Shown piece by piece: positions 1-8,644 of a stretch of 64,000 bases of DNA. Location of the stretch: NCBI RefSeq assembly GCF_031180885.1, contig NZ_JAPSLK010000003.1, positions 263,444 to 327,443 on the forward strand, read 5' to 3'. This stretch comes from Saccharothrix sp. (GTDB taxonomy: Bacteria > Actinomycetota > Actinomycetes > Mycobacteriales > Pseudonocardiaceae). Positions within the stretch are counted from its first letter, which is position 1. Each line of letters opens with the position of its first letter. The notes below the pieces were generated by a model, which made no database searches, was not told where the DNA came from, and saw only the letters and a program-made list of their open reading frames with translations. A program made the translations under genes and the position numbers.

Positions 1-1027
1 GCGTCTCGAACGACGGCGGCTCGACCGCGTCCACCAGGTCCGCCGGCGCCTTGTCCCCGGCGACCTCGGCGAACAGCTTCGGGCTGGTGGTGCGGAACCC
101 GAAGGTCGCGGCCAGCCGACCCAGCTCGGGGTCGGTGGCGAGCAGCCGGCCGACGCGGTCGCCGTTGGGGGACAACGGGACCAGCGTGTGCTTGGAGTAG
201 ACGGTCGGGGCGGTGTAGAGCATGCGCATGTCCGGGCGGATCGAGCCGTCGGCGCGGATCAGGCGGTCGACGTACTGGGACTCGTAGACCAGGACCATCG
301 GGGACTTGCCCATGCCGGCGGACAGGTAGTCCTCGAACGGGCCCTCGGTGCTGTTCTGCGTGTAGCCCTGGTCGAGGAAGAGCTTCGCGATGCGCGGCAG
401 GACCTTCGCCTCCTGCTCGGCGCTGCTGACCACCGCGTTGCCGTTGGCGACGAAGGAGACGATGGACAGGTACATGGCGGCGGAGTTGGACTCGCGCGGG
501 TCGGTGGTGGTGATCAGGACGTTCTTGCGGGCGGGGTAGGCGGTGTTGCCGGGGAGCTGGTCCCAGCGCCGGTCGGCCAGTTCGAGGTACTCGGCGATGT
601 CGAGCACCTGGTAGTCCCCCGCGCCCTTGCGGACCGCGCCGTTGGCTTCGAGCAGCTTGACGATGGGCTCGAAGGTCGCGACGGCCATCGGGGACTGGAA
701 GGGGGTGTGGACCGTGGTGACCTTGCGGTCGCGCTGGATCTTCTGCGCGGCGGGCGAGGAGGAGGGGAAGGCGAACTCGTACTTGCCGAGGTCGACGGTG
801 GTCGCGATCTGCCGCGAACCGGCGGTGTCGACCTCGACCTTGATCTTGTGCTTGGCGAACGCCTCGACCACGCGGGGGTCGGTGAAGAAGGCCTGCTTCT
901 CCGACCCGATGACCCCTCGGACAACGGTGATCTCGCTGTCCGGTTCGTCCTCCCGCCCCCACACCACCACCGCCACGACGGCGAGCAACAACACCACGGC
1001 CAACCCGATGGACAACCGCCGCTTCAC
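1..1027 (-). CDS. Exported solute-binding-type protein, C-terminus beyond window
   Basis: The reading frame starts at GTG 1027 (VKRRLSIGLAVVLLLAVVAV) and is still open at base 1, so the C-terminus is missing. Residues 1-22 form a signal peptide or N-terminal anchor with two Arg after the start. There is no lipobox Cys. The following ~320 residues look like a periplasmic-binding fold: an early beta strand (SEITVVRGVIGSEK) followed by a segment (DPRVVEAFAKHKIKVEVDTA) typical of extracellular solute-binding domains. No ABC permease is visible in the window. The cognate genes, if any, would lie to the left. Ligand unknown. The fold call is moderate and based only on pattern; a substrate-binding domain in a vWA/tellurium-type cluster is an alternative. 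Confidence 0.6.
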   Translation of the reverse strand, partial: MKRRLSIGLAVVLLLAVVAVVVWGREDEPDSEITVVRGVIGSEKQAFFTDPRVVEAFAKHKIKVEVDTAGSRQIATTVDLGKYEFAFPSSSPAAQKIQRDRKVTTVHTPFQSPMAVATFEPIVKLLEANGAVRKGAGDYQVLDIAEYLELADRRWDQLPGNTAYPARKNVLITTTDPRESNSAAMYLSIVSFVANGNAVVSSAEQEAKVLPRIAKLFLDQGYTQNSTEGPFEDYLSAGMGKSPMVLVYESQYVDRLIRADGSIRPDMRMLYTAPTVYSKHTLVPLSPNGDRVGRLLATDPELGRLAATFGFRTTSPKLFAEVAGDKAPADLVDAVEPPSFET

Positions 1028-1529
1028 GGCCCACCCCCTCGTCCCCAGTCGCCCGCGATCTTGCATCCCGTTCGACTCGTTTGACGCTCGAACGGGGTTT
1101 GGCGGGGTGAACCTTGAGTGAACGGAAGAAGTCGACTGGTGTTGGGGTGGTTCCGGTAGCATGATCAAGCGGATAGCGCGGGGTCGTCGCAGTGGCTGTC
1201 GCGGGGTTGGCGCGGTGTCCCCCGATCGTGTGACATGCAGGATCTGCGACTTTTCGGCCGGTCGCGCGTCCCGTGAAGAGGAAGGTGCGGCGCGGGACGG
1301 CCGGTCGGCGGCGACGGGCAGTCCCGCAGCCGCGACCTGCCCGGCATCGACGAGCTGCGCGACCGGCTGGCCGCCACCGTCCCCGACTCGCGCCGGCGGA
1401 AACGGACACCGGGCTCCGGCCGACCACGGCGGGCAATGGCCGGCGGGGGCGGGCACCGGCGGATCGCGGACAGGTCGGGTCCGGAGTCGGATCGGCCGCC
1501 GAATGCCGGTGATCAGGACCGCGTGTCGC
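1028..1529. other. Non-coding or fully decayed stretch
   Basis: No convincing gene. Short open frames on both strands are Arg/Pro/Ala-rich and lack family motifs. One plus-strand stretch near 1330-1400 reads LPGIDELRDRLAATVPDS, which has a protein-like pattern, but it is interrupted on both sides and I cannot assign it. The start-proximal part (1028-1160) should contain the promoter of the leftward solute-binding gene. Confidence 0.4.
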
Positions 1530-2262
1530 GACTCGAGGATCCCGTGCTCCGCAGGAACATCAGCGTCGCCAGGGTCGGGTCGCCGAGACCGCTGCTGAGC
1601 CTGTGCTGCAACGCCGCCGGGTCGGCGAATCCCGCGTAGTCGCGATGGACGTCCCACCAGCAGGTTGACCAGCACTTCCGGGGCGAGTTCGCGCAGCACC
1701 CAGCGCACCAGGTACAGCAGGGGGATCATCACGATCACCGCGATGGTGAACAACCAGGCCAGGGTCGTCTTGACCGCGAACGGCGTGGGCACCACGGTCG
1801 CCACCGCCTCGGCGATCTTGAACGTGGCCGCGGCGACGATCCCGATCCACACCGGGCCGGTCGGCCGGCGGTGGATCTTCGCGGTCCTCATCCACCGCCA
1901 CAGCACGATGCCGATCGCGCTGATCGCCATGAAGGCGCCCAGCGCGCTGCCGAACGTGCCCCAGAATGTGACCGGCTTCGGGATGCCGATCCCCAGGGCG
2001 GCGTCGTGTCGTCGACGAAGTAGCGCGCGACCTGGGTGCCGATCGAGGTGACGTACGAGGCGGCCACGTAGATCCGGTCGACCGGGCCCTTGAGGCGCCC
2101 GGTCGGCCACGTCATCAGGATGTGCGCGGCGACACCCGCCCACGCGTACGCCAGGCAGAAGCCGATGGCGAACAGCAGGCCGTCGGTGGAACGCAGTACT
2201 GGAGGTAGTAGACGGCGGCGCCGAGGACCAGCAGCGCGCCGATGCGCGGGGTCGGCAACCGG
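1530..2262 (-). pseudogene. Sensor histidine kinase remnant (membrane domain only)
   Basis: Several frames on the minus strand join into the membrane sensor part of an actinobacterial histidine kinase. The pieces are GALLVLGAAVYYLQY (~2230-2190), then LLFAIGFCLAYAWAGVAAHI with the family-typical LMTWPTGRL and DRIYVAASYV (~2175-2000), then FWGTFGSALGAFMAISAIGI and WLFTIAVIVMIPLLYLVRWV (~1960-1690), then a short ALQHRLSSGLGDPTLATLMF piece (~1620-1550). At least three frame changes separate them, near 2190, 2005 and 1650. The dimerisation H-box and the ATPase domain are absent. This is a dead gene truncated at its 3' end. The family assignment comes from the PSGRL-like loop and the ALGDPTL-like linker seen in such kinases. 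Confidence 0.6.
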
Positions 2263-2714
2263 ATCCATCGTCGACGGCCCGTTCGCCGACCAGACCCGCA
2301 AGATCTGGGCCGACTAAGGCCACGCCAACTGGTACTGGACCGAGATGAGCAAGCTGGTCGCCTCGGGCAACTACGACGGGGCGCGCGAGCGCTTCAAGAC
2401 CTACGAGAAGTACGACGACTCGGCGCTGCTGCGGGCCAACGAGCTGGGCTACAGCAGCTGCAACCACGCCTGGCCCCGCCCGACTTCCTGGTAGCCCACG
2501 GCAAGGAGGTTCCGCCGTCATGCCCCTGTTACGACGAGAACGCCTTCGGCTGCTCGGCCTTGAACACCCCGATTGCGGGCTCCCGGGGCAACCGTCCTGC
2601 GCGCCCCTGGTCAACCGCCTGATGTTCCCCAACTCCCACTCCCTGTCGAAGCCGGTCCCGGAGATCAGCTCGACCGAGAAGGTGATCTTGTACCGCTCAC
2701 CGCTCACCCGCTGA
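2263..2714 (+). pseudogene. Broken unknown gene
   Basis: A plus-strand frame reads GSIVDGPFADQTRKIWAD, a TAA at about 2316, then in the same frame HANWYWTEMSKLVASG and KTYEKYDDSALLRANELGYS up to about 2470. After a shift, further pieces follow to 2714, such as FPNSHSLSKPVPEISSTEKV. The residue pattern (Trp/Tyr-rich, few Arg/Pro runs) looks like real protein sequence, so the stop and the later frame changes mark it as a pseudogene. I do not recognise the family. It abuts the histidine-kinase remnant, which suggests one decayed block from about 1.5 to 2.7 kb. Confidence 0.45.
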
Positions 2715-2722
2715 CCTTGGAA

Positions 2723-2750
2723 CGGCCTGGCGGCGTGGGCCGCCAGGCCG
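2723..2750. terminator. Bidirectional hairpin terminator
   Basis: A perfect 12-bp stem (CGGCCTGGCGGC / GCCGCCAGGCCG) closes a 4-base GTGG loop, 8 bp beyond the stop codon of the leftward fucosidase gene. There is no U-tract, as is usual for actinomycete terminators. Confidence 0.7.
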
Positions 2751-2757
2751 CGGGGGG

Positions 2758-4527
2758 TCAGGGGTGGAGTTGGGAGGTGGGGATCAGTTGTTGGGGGGTG
2801 TTGGGGCTGGTCCACAGGAGTTTCATGGTGGCCTCGCCGCCGTTTTCGGTGTGTTCCAACGTGATCGCGTAGCGGCGGCCGGCCTCCAGGGTGACGGTGC
2901 CCTTGTCGACGGTCGGGCCGTGCGGGGTGGTGTTGGTGATCACGGGTTTGCCGTCGATCCACAGGCGAACGGTGTCGTCCGAGATCGTGGTGAACGTGTG
3001 GGGCTCGGTGTAGCGGGGCTCCAGCCAGCCGGTCCAGCGGGCGGAGAAGTTGTCGGTGGGGATGGTGGGGGCCGGCGAGCCGGTGATGCCCCAGTTGTAG
3101 TTCACCGTCGGGTCCCGGCGGGTGACGGCGGGGGTGCCGGTGAAGGTGTTGTTGGGCCAGAACCTCGCGGTCAGGCCGGTGCCGGTGCCGCGTTCGGCCG
3201 GGGTTCGGGGGACGATGTCCAAGGCGATCACGGATGCGATCGGGTCTGGCGCGTTGCCGGGTGGGTACAGGTCGTAGCCGTCGCCCGAGGGCTGGACGGG
3301 GACGTCCGCGCCGGTGGCCAGGACGGTGGCTTTGGTTATCTGGAACCAACTCGTCGCGGTGAGGTGTAGCGGGGTGTTGGGGGCCGGCCAGGAGTAGACG
3401 GAGGCGTGGAGGCGGTTGGCGTTGCGGCTCACCTTGCCCCAGGACGGCTGGGTGACGATGCCGGGAACGCCTGCGCCGTGCACGGCGGGACCGTTGACCG
3501 CCAGCCAGGAACCCATGCCGCGCAAGCGTTCTGCGGACGTCGCCGGGATCGCGCCCTTGTCGTCGGGGCCGACGTTGAGCAGGTAGTTGCCGCCGCTCGC
3601 GGCGATCCCGATCAGGTTGCGGGTCAGCGTGGACACCGACTTGAAGTTGGTGTCCCACTGCGCGAAGCCCCACGTGCCGTTGATCGTCATGCACGACTCC
3701 CACAGCTGCCCGTCCACCGGCCCGCCGGGGATCTCCTGCTCGGGAGTCCCGTAATCGCCGTCCACCACCCGCCGGTGACCGACCCGGTTGTTCACGACCG
3801 TGTTCGGGGACAGACCTCGGACGTATCGGGCCAGGTCCTCACCGCGCTGGGTGGTCCACTGGCCGTCCCACTCGCCGTCGAACCACAGCACCGCCACGTC
3901 GCCGTAGTTGGTCACCAGCTCGCGCAACTGCGCCTTCATCCGGCCCACGTACGCGTCGTAGTTCGCGGCGGACTGGGCGTCGGGGTCGTGCCAGTCCCAG
4001 ATCGAGTAGTAGAAGCCCAGCTTGATGCCCTGCGCCCGGGCCTCGTCGGCCAGCTCGCGCAGGATGTCCCGCTTGAACGGCGTCCGGCTGGTGATGCTCC
4101 AGTCGTTGACCGCCGTCGGCCACATCGCGAAGCCGTCGTGGTGCTTGGACGTGATCACGACGTACTTCTGGCCTGCGGCTTTCGCTGTCCCGACGACTGC
4201 CTTCGCGTCGAACGACGTCGGGTTGAACTGCGCGGCCTTCGCCTCGTACTCCGGCCACGGGATCGCGCAGTTGCGCTTGATCCACTCCGCGTCCCGGCAC
4301 ACCGTGCCGTCGGCCCGCCGGTACTCGCCGCGGAACGCGCTGTAGAGGCCGAAGTGGATGAACATGCCGAACCGGTCCGCCCGGAAACCGCTGGTCCGCG
4401 GCGAGGTGAACACGTCGTCCACGGCCAGGTTGTCGCCCGGCGCCGCGTGCGCGGGGGTGAGCACGGTCAGCGTGCCGGCCACCGTCACCACCACGGCGAG
4501 GAGGGCTTTCGCCGCCGATAAGCGCAT
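2758..4527 (-). CDS. Secreted alpha-L-fucosidase (GH29) with PA14 domain
   Basis: A 589-residue exported glycoside hydrolase predicted to release alpha-L-fucose from glycans. Residues 1-28 are a signal peptide ending AHA. The GH29 catalytic barrel spans about 40-400. It includes RFGMFIHFGLYS, the substrate-binding KHHDGFAMW (128-136), GFYYSIWDW, and AVLWFDGEWDG, whose D217 fits the nucleophile. The C-terminal ~150 residues form a PA14-type module (LTARFWPNNTFTG, ISDDTVRLWIDGK), which usually binds carbohydrate. The start at 4527 has an AAGGAG ribosome site 10 bases upstream. The gene lies downstream of, and in the same direction as, a LacI-type gene with a 145-bp gap holding inverted repeats, so local sugar-responsive repression is likely. 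Family and secretion are firm; exact linkage specificity is not visible. Confidence 0.9.
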   Translation of the reverse strand: MRLSAAKALLAVVVTVAGTLTVLTPAHAAPGDNLAVDDVFTSPRTSGFRADRFGMFIHFGLYSAFRGEYRRADGTVCRDAEWIKRNCAIPWPEYEAKAAQFNPTSFDAKAVVGTAKAAGQKYVVITSKHHDGFAMWPTAVNDWSITSRTPFKRDILRELADEARAQGIKLGFYYSIWDWHDPDAQSAANYDAYVGRMKAQLRELVTNYGDVAVLWFDGEWDGQWTTQRGEDLARYVRGLSPNTVVNNRVGHRRVVDGDYGTPEQEIPGGPVDGQLWESCMTINGTWGFAQWDTNFKSVSTLTRNLIGIAASGGNYLLNVGPDDKGAIPATSAERLRGMGSWLAVNGPAVHGAGVPGIVTQPSWGKVSRNANRLHASVYSWPAPNTPLHLTATSWFQITKATVLATGADVPVQPSGDGYDLYPPGNAPDPIASVIALDIVPRTPAERGTGTGLTARFWPNNTFTGTPAVTRRDPTVNYNWGITGSPAPTIPTDNFSARWTGWLEPRYTEPHTFTTISDDTVRLWIDGKPVITNTTPHGPTVDKGTVTLEAGRRYAITLEHTENGGEATMKLLWTSPNTPQQLIPTSQLHP

Positions 4528-4540
4528 CGAACCTCAACTC

Positions 4541-4554
4541 CTTCAGCGTTGAAG
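4541..4554. promoter_or_regulatory. Inverted repeat in fucosidase leader
   Basis: CTTCA-gcgt-TGAAG lies 14 bp upstream of the fucosidase start and overlaps its Shine-Dalgarno region. It is a candidate LacI-family operator or mRNA structure; the binding role is inference. Confidence 0.35.
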
Positions 4555-4629
4555 CGAGCCAGACATCGGAGGTATCGGCTCGTTCTTACCGAAGGCGCGT
4601 GCGGAGCCGCAAGAGATGAGCGAGTGGTG

Positions 4630-4645
4630 TCTGATATAGGTCAGA
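4630..4645. promoter_or_regulatory. TCTGA-N6-TCAGA palindrome between lacI-type gene and fucosidase
   Basis: Perfect 5-bp arms separated by TATAGG, about 100 bp upstream of the fucosidase start and 28 bp past the regulator's stop. It could be the LacI-type operator or part of the fucosidase promoter region. Confidence 0.4.
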
Positions 4646-4672
4646 GGTCCGAGCAATCAGACAGGCAGATGA

Positions 4673-5677
4673 TCAGAGTGAGCGGCGGCTGGACTCTCGG
4701 ATGATCAGTTCGGGGCGGAACTGGACGTGGCGGTGCTCGTGCTCGCCGGGCGACATCGTCTCCTCGATCACCAGCGACGCGGCGGTGCGGCCGATCAGTT
4801 CGCGTGGCTGGCGCACCGACGTCAGCGGCACGGCGGCCGCGGCGGCGAAGTCGATGTCGTCGTAGCCGACCACGGCCATGTCCGCGGGGACTCGAACGCC
4901 CTCGCGCACGAGGACCTGGAGGAGGCCCAACGCGACCAGGTCGTTGGCGCAGAACACCGCGTCCGGCCGGACGTCCCGGTCCAGCAACGCCCGTGCCACC
5001 CGTTGCCCGGTGGCGACGTTCAACGCAGGCACCCGGATCTCCTCGACCTCCCGACCGGCCGTCTGCGCGGCGTCCTGCGCGCCCCGCCACCGCTCCCGGG
5101 CCTGGTGCAGGCTCTCCGGCCCGTTGATCATCACGATCCGCCGGTAGCCCTCGGTGATCAGGTGGCTCAGTGCGAGCCGCCCGCCCGCGCGGTCGTCCAC
5201 GGCGACCGAGCACAGGTCGGGGTTGTCGGTCGGGTGGTCGAGCAGCACGACCGACAGGCCACGTGAGCGCAGCCGGCGGACCGGGGCGTCGGTGTCCACC
5301 GGCGTGATCAGCACGCCGTGCACCCGCTGCTCGGCCAGCAGTTCGACGTGCCGGGCCTCGCGCTGGGCGGAGTCGTCGCTGTTGCACAGGATCACCGCGT
5401 GGCCCGCGTCGCTGGCGGTGTCCTCCACGCCGCGCGCGACGTCGGTGAAGAACGGGTTGCCCACGTCGAGCACGACCAGGCCGATGGCGCGGGGCGTGCC
5501 CGACCGGAGTTGGCGGGCGGCGTCGTTGCGCACGAAACCCAACTCGCTGATCGCGCCCAGGACCCGCTCCCGGGTCGCGGGCGCGACGAGGTCGGGCCGG
5601 TTCAGGACGTTCGACACCGTGCCGACCGACACCCGCGCCCGCGTCGCCACGTCCCGGATGCTCACCGGTGCGCCCAC
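4673..5677 (-). CDS. LacI-family sugar-responsive repressor
   Basis: About 334 residues with the usual LacI layout. The N-terminal helix-turn-helix and hinge helix are VSIRDVATRARVSVGTVSNV followed by LNRPDLVAPATRERVL. A periplasmic-binding-like effector domain follows, with IGLVVLDVGNPFFTDVARG, VHGVLITPV, RPDAVFCANDLVALGLL and the C-terminal VVGYDDIDFA and LTSVRQP signatures. I take GTG 5677 as the start because AAGGAG sits 8 bases upstream. A GTG at 5686 is too close to that site. The next gene in the same direction is the secreted fucosidase, so this probably controls fucoside use and may also regulate itself. Effector unknown. Confidence 0.88.
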   Translation of the reverse strand: MGAPVSIRDVATRARVSVGTVSNVLNRPDLVAPATRERVLGAISELGFVRNDAARQLRSGTPRAIGLVVLDVGNPFFTDVARGVEDTASDAGHAVILCNSDDSAQREARHVELLAEQRVHGVLITPVDTDAPVRRLRSRGLSVVLLDHPTDNPDLCSVAVDDRAGGRLALSHLITEGYRRIVMINGPESLHQARERWRGAQDAAQTAGREVEEIRVPALNVATGQRVARALLDRDVRPDAVFCANDLVALGLLQVLVREGVRVPADMAVVGYDDIDFAAAAAVPLTSVRQPRELIGRTAASLVIEETMSPGEHEHRHVQFRPELIIRESSRRSL

Positions 5678-5859
5678 CGCGCCCACTCCTTCTCCCGTTC
5701 GGGCAAAGCGGGGAGTGTACCCATCGGCATCGCTCCCACATGCGCCTTTGCCGGATCGGGTGCACAGCCGTGCAATTCGGTCGTGTTCTCGCGCGCGGCG
5801 CGGTGGTGGCGTCGGTCGGGGCGTCGCGCGCCTCGCGTCGACCTGATTGCATCTCGGGC

Positions 5860-6633
5860 ATGGGCGATGTGGCGGTGGTGACCGGGGCGGCGCGCGGGTT
5901 CGGGCTCGGGATCGCGCGGCGGTTGGCCGAGCGCGGGTACGCCGTGGTGGCGGCCGACGTCGATCCGGTGGTCGGGGAGGTCGCGTCGCGGTTCGGGGCG
6001 ACCGGAGTGGTGGCGGACGTGCGGGATCCCGCCGCGCATCGGGCGGTGGCCGAGGTGGCTCGGCACCAAGGCCGGGTCGCGGTGTGGGTCAACAACGCCG
6101 GGGTGCTGGCCACCGGGCCGGTGTGGGAGCAGGACGACGACGTGGTCCGGCGGCTCGTCGAGGTCAACGTGCTGGGCGTGGTGCACGGGTCACGAATGGC
6201 CGTCGGGGTCATGCGCGCGAGCGGCGGGCGCATCCTGAACATCGCCTCGATGTCGGCGTACGGGCCGGTGCCGGGGCTCGCGGTGTACGCGGCGACCAAG
6301 GCCGCGGTGCTGAACTTCTCCACCAGTCTCCAGGGCGACCTGGACGTCGCCGGCGTCCCCGTCCGCGTGCACGTGCTGTGCCCGGACGCCGCCGACACCG
6401 CGATGGTCGACGGGGTCCGGCACGACGCCGACTCGGCGATCCTGTTCTCCGGCGGCGGGTTGCTGCCGCCCGACGAGGTGGCCGACCGGGCGGTGGCGAT
6501 GCTGGACGGGCGGCGGCTGGTGCGGGCGATCCCGGCGCACCGGGCGGGCATGGCGCGGCTCGGGGCGTTGGCGCCGTCCCTGGGCCTGAAAGTGTTGCGG
6601 CTGCTGCGTCGCCAGGGTGAGCGGCGGCGCTGA
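5860..6633 (+). CDS. Short-chain dehydrogenase/reductase
   Basis: A 257-residue classical SDR. The cofactor motif TGAARGFG lies at 9-16, and an acidic residue after strand 2 (ADVDP) suggests NAD(H) preference. NNAG is in WVNNAGVLATG. The catalytic Ser (IASMSAYG) and YAATK (Tyr-x-x-x-Lys) follow. The ATG at 5860 places the Rossmann strand at residue 4, as expected; the frame is open further upstream but without SDR sequence. It is divergent from the LacI-type gene. The substrate cannot be told from sequence. The 3' end is followed within 2 bp by a strong hairpin. Confidence 0.88.
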   Translation: MGDVAVVTGAARGFGLGIARRLAERGYAVVAADVDPVVGEVASRFGATGVVADVRDPAAHRAVAEVARHQGRVAVWVNNAGVLATGPVWEQDDDVVRRLVEVNVLGVVHGSRMAVGVMRASGGRILNIASMSAYGPVPGLAVYAATKAAVLNFSTSLQGDLDVAGVPVRVHVLCPDAADTAMVDGVRHDADSAILFSGGGLLPPDEVADRAVAMLDGRRLVRAIPAHRAGMARLGALAPSLGLKVLRLLRRQGERRR

Positions 6634-6634
6634 A

Positions 6635-6666
6635 AATGCGGTGGCACGCCCTCGTGCCACCGCATT
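6635..6666. terminator. Bidirectional terminator between convergent genes
   Basis: A 14-bp perfect stem (AATGCGGTGGCACG and its complement) has a 4-base CCCT loop. It sits exactly between the SDR stop (6633) and the protease stop (6681), so it serves both strands. Confidence 0.85.
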
Positions 6667-6680
6667 CCCGGGGTTTCGGC

Positions 6681-7814
6681 TCAGGAGGTCAGCAGGGAGA
6701 CGCCGTAGTAGTTCGCGGCGTCCACCACCGGCTGGTAGTAGGAATAGGAGCCGGTCGCGCCGGAACCCTGGTTCCAGCCGCAGTCGTGGCCGTCGGCCGG
6801 GCCGCCGGAGGTCATGCCCTGGGCGGTGTTGCCGGCGATGTACGCGCCGCCGCTGTCGCCGCCCTCGGTGCACACCGTGGAGCGGGCCAGGCCGCGGGTC
6901 GAGGTGCTCTCACCCGAGTAGCGGACGGTGTAGTTGTAGCCGGAGATCGTGCCGCAGGTCCACCCGGTCGTGTTGCCCGCCTTGCACAGCGAGGTGCCCA
7001 CCGGGGCCTTGGACATGCCGCGCACGGCGACCGTGGTGCCCTTGCGGGTGTCGACGTACGCGCGCTGGGTGTCCTCGGCGTCCACCGACATCAGACCCAT
7101 GTCGTAGGACGGGAACCGGGTGGCGATGCCCTTGCCGATGTGGTTGCCGTTGGCGTCGTAGATGTCGGGGTTGCCCTCGACGCAGTGACCGGCGGTGAGC
7201 AGGACCTTCTGGCCGTTGCGGGTGCCGTTGAAGCCCAGCGAGCAGTTCGTGCCGGGCACCAGGTCCATGATCCGGCCGGGGACGACGTCGGCCTGCGGGG
7301 TCAGGCGCGCCGCGCCCCGCTCGACGGCCACGCCGTCGATCTTCGACAGCTTCGCGACCAGCGCGGACGTGGCGTCCGGCTCGACGGTCACGACGACCCG
7401 GTCGGCCACCAGGTCCGGCCCGAAGGCCTGCACCTGGGCGATGTCCGAACCGATGGCCTGCTCGACGCGGGCGGTGAGGGCGTCCAGCGCCTTCTCGCCG
7501 CGCACACCGGTGCGCGGGGTCAGGCCCGCCTTCGTGACGGCGGCGGCGTCGGTGGTGTTGACCACCAGCTTGCCGTTCCGGTCGAAGTAGGCGCCGTCCA
7601 CGGACACGCCGCGGTCGCGCAGGTCGACCAGGGTGGCGGCCTGGGCCTGCTCCCGGTCCAGTCGCTCGGCGGCCTGGGCGGGCGAGGTGCCCAGTTCGGC
7701 GGCCAGGGCGGAGAGCATCGCCGGGTCGTAGTCCGGCGCGGCGGATGCGGTGGGGGTCAGCAGGGCGGCCCCGACCGCGACGCCCACGAGGGCGCCGAGG
7801 GTGCGGATCTTCAT
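6681..7814 (-). CDS. Secreted S1-family (streptogrisin/alpha-lytic type) serine protease
   Basis: A 377-residue secreted pro-protease. Residues 1-26 are a signal peptide (ending TASA). An alpha-lytic-type prodomain follows, with segments such as GKLVVNTTDAAAVTKAGL. The mature catalytic domain begins around IMDLVPGTNCSLGF. The triad is visible as TAGHC (His), SYDMGLM (Asp) and EGGDSGGAY (Ser), and several Cys pairs are present. I take ATG 7814, which has GAAAG upstream; an in-frame ATG at 7829 would add five residues (MKADK). Extracellular protein degradation is the likely role. The prodomain would act as folding chaperone, as established for the family. Confidence 0.9.
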   Translation of the reverse strand: MKIRTLGALVGVAVGAALLTPTASAAPDYDPAMLSALAAELGTSPAQAAERLDREQAQAATLVDLRDRGVSVDGAYFDRNGKLVVNTTDAAAVTKAGLTPRTGVRGEKALDALTARVEQAIGSDIAQVQAFGPDLVADRVVVTVEPDATSALVAKLSKIDGVAVERGAARLTPQADVVPGRIMDLVPGTNCSLGFNGTRNGQKVLLTAGHCVEGNPDIYDANGNHIGKGIATRFPSYDMGLMSVDAEDTQRAYVDTRKGTTVAVRGMSKAPVGTSLCKAGNTTGWTCGTISGYNYTVRYSGESTSTRGLARSTVCTEGGDSGGAYIAGNTAQGMTSGGPADGHDCGWNQGSGATGSYSYYQPVVDAANYYGVSLLTS

Positions 7815-8121
7815 TTTGTCAGCTTTCATCGCAGGGTTCGACAAAACTGGCACCGGTAATGCGCGGAAATCACCACGGAATGACGTGAAGACATTCCGCC
7901 GGCGATCGGGCCGGCGCTTTCACCGGACCGGCGCAACGTTAACCCGGCCAAACCGCCGGCAGACACCTACGAAAGTAGGCGGATGACTCCCGACCGTGAT
8001 CGTCCCCTCGCCCTCCGGCGGGCGCCGGCCCCGGCGGCGCGGTGGGCGGCGGGGCGACCGGGTCCGAGCGATTTGCATGAACTCGGGGTTTCTGCTCGCA
8101 AGGAGGCGTGCGCGAGTTCAC
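7815..8121. other. Intergenic region upstream of protease
   Basis: No gene supported. It should hold the protease promoter. A small CCTAC-gaaa-GTAGG hairpin lies near 7967-7980. Open frames across it on both strands are compositional artefacts. Confidence 0.4.
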
Positions 8122-8424
8122 ATGAGGAAAAACGTTCCGCCTGGTCGCGCGAATAGTCGCCGCCACCGCGGCGGCGGTGTTGCCGGCAGCACTGGTGCTC
8201 GTGGGGGGCGCCGGCGTTGGGGCAGCGGGTCGACCAGGGCTGGAACGCGGATGATCCGGGTAAGGGTCGGACAAGACGATCCTGGGCGCGTCCTGGGTGA
8301 CCATCAGCGGGTGCGGCCTGACGTTGAGCGGGTCGAGGAACGCCATCGTGCGGAACCTGGCGTTCACCGGGTGGAACGATGACGCGATCAACGTCGAGTC
8401 GGGGATCTCGTTGCCGCGCAAGGC
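8122..8424 (+). pseudogene. Pectate lyase (PL1) remnant
   Basis: ATG 8122 begins MRKN..., but removing one A from the run of five at 8128-8132 gives MRKTFRLVARIVAATAAAVL, a good signal peptide. After a deleted middle, a frame near 8267-8400 reads SDKTILGASWVTISGCGLTL, SGSRNAIVRNLAFTGW and NDDAINVE. This is the conserved repeat core of family 1 pectate lyases. The calcium-binding and catalytic part that should follow is absent; the frame runs into an Ala/Arg low-complexity tract. The gene is clearly non-functional and belonged with the other extracellular polysaccharide hydrolases nearby. Confidence 0.65.

Positions 8425-8644
<220 letters not shown>

Noticed and set aside
1161-1639. Possible small plus-strand genes
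   Set aside because: Overlapping frames with Arg/Pro/Ala-rich composition and no ribosome site or recognisable domain; left as unassigned sequence.
5699-5760. GGGCAAAG ... CTTTGCC arms between lacI-type and SDR genes as another cupin-XRE site
   Set aside because: The arms are about 40 bp apart and lack the compact TTGCCG-N3-CGGCAA form.
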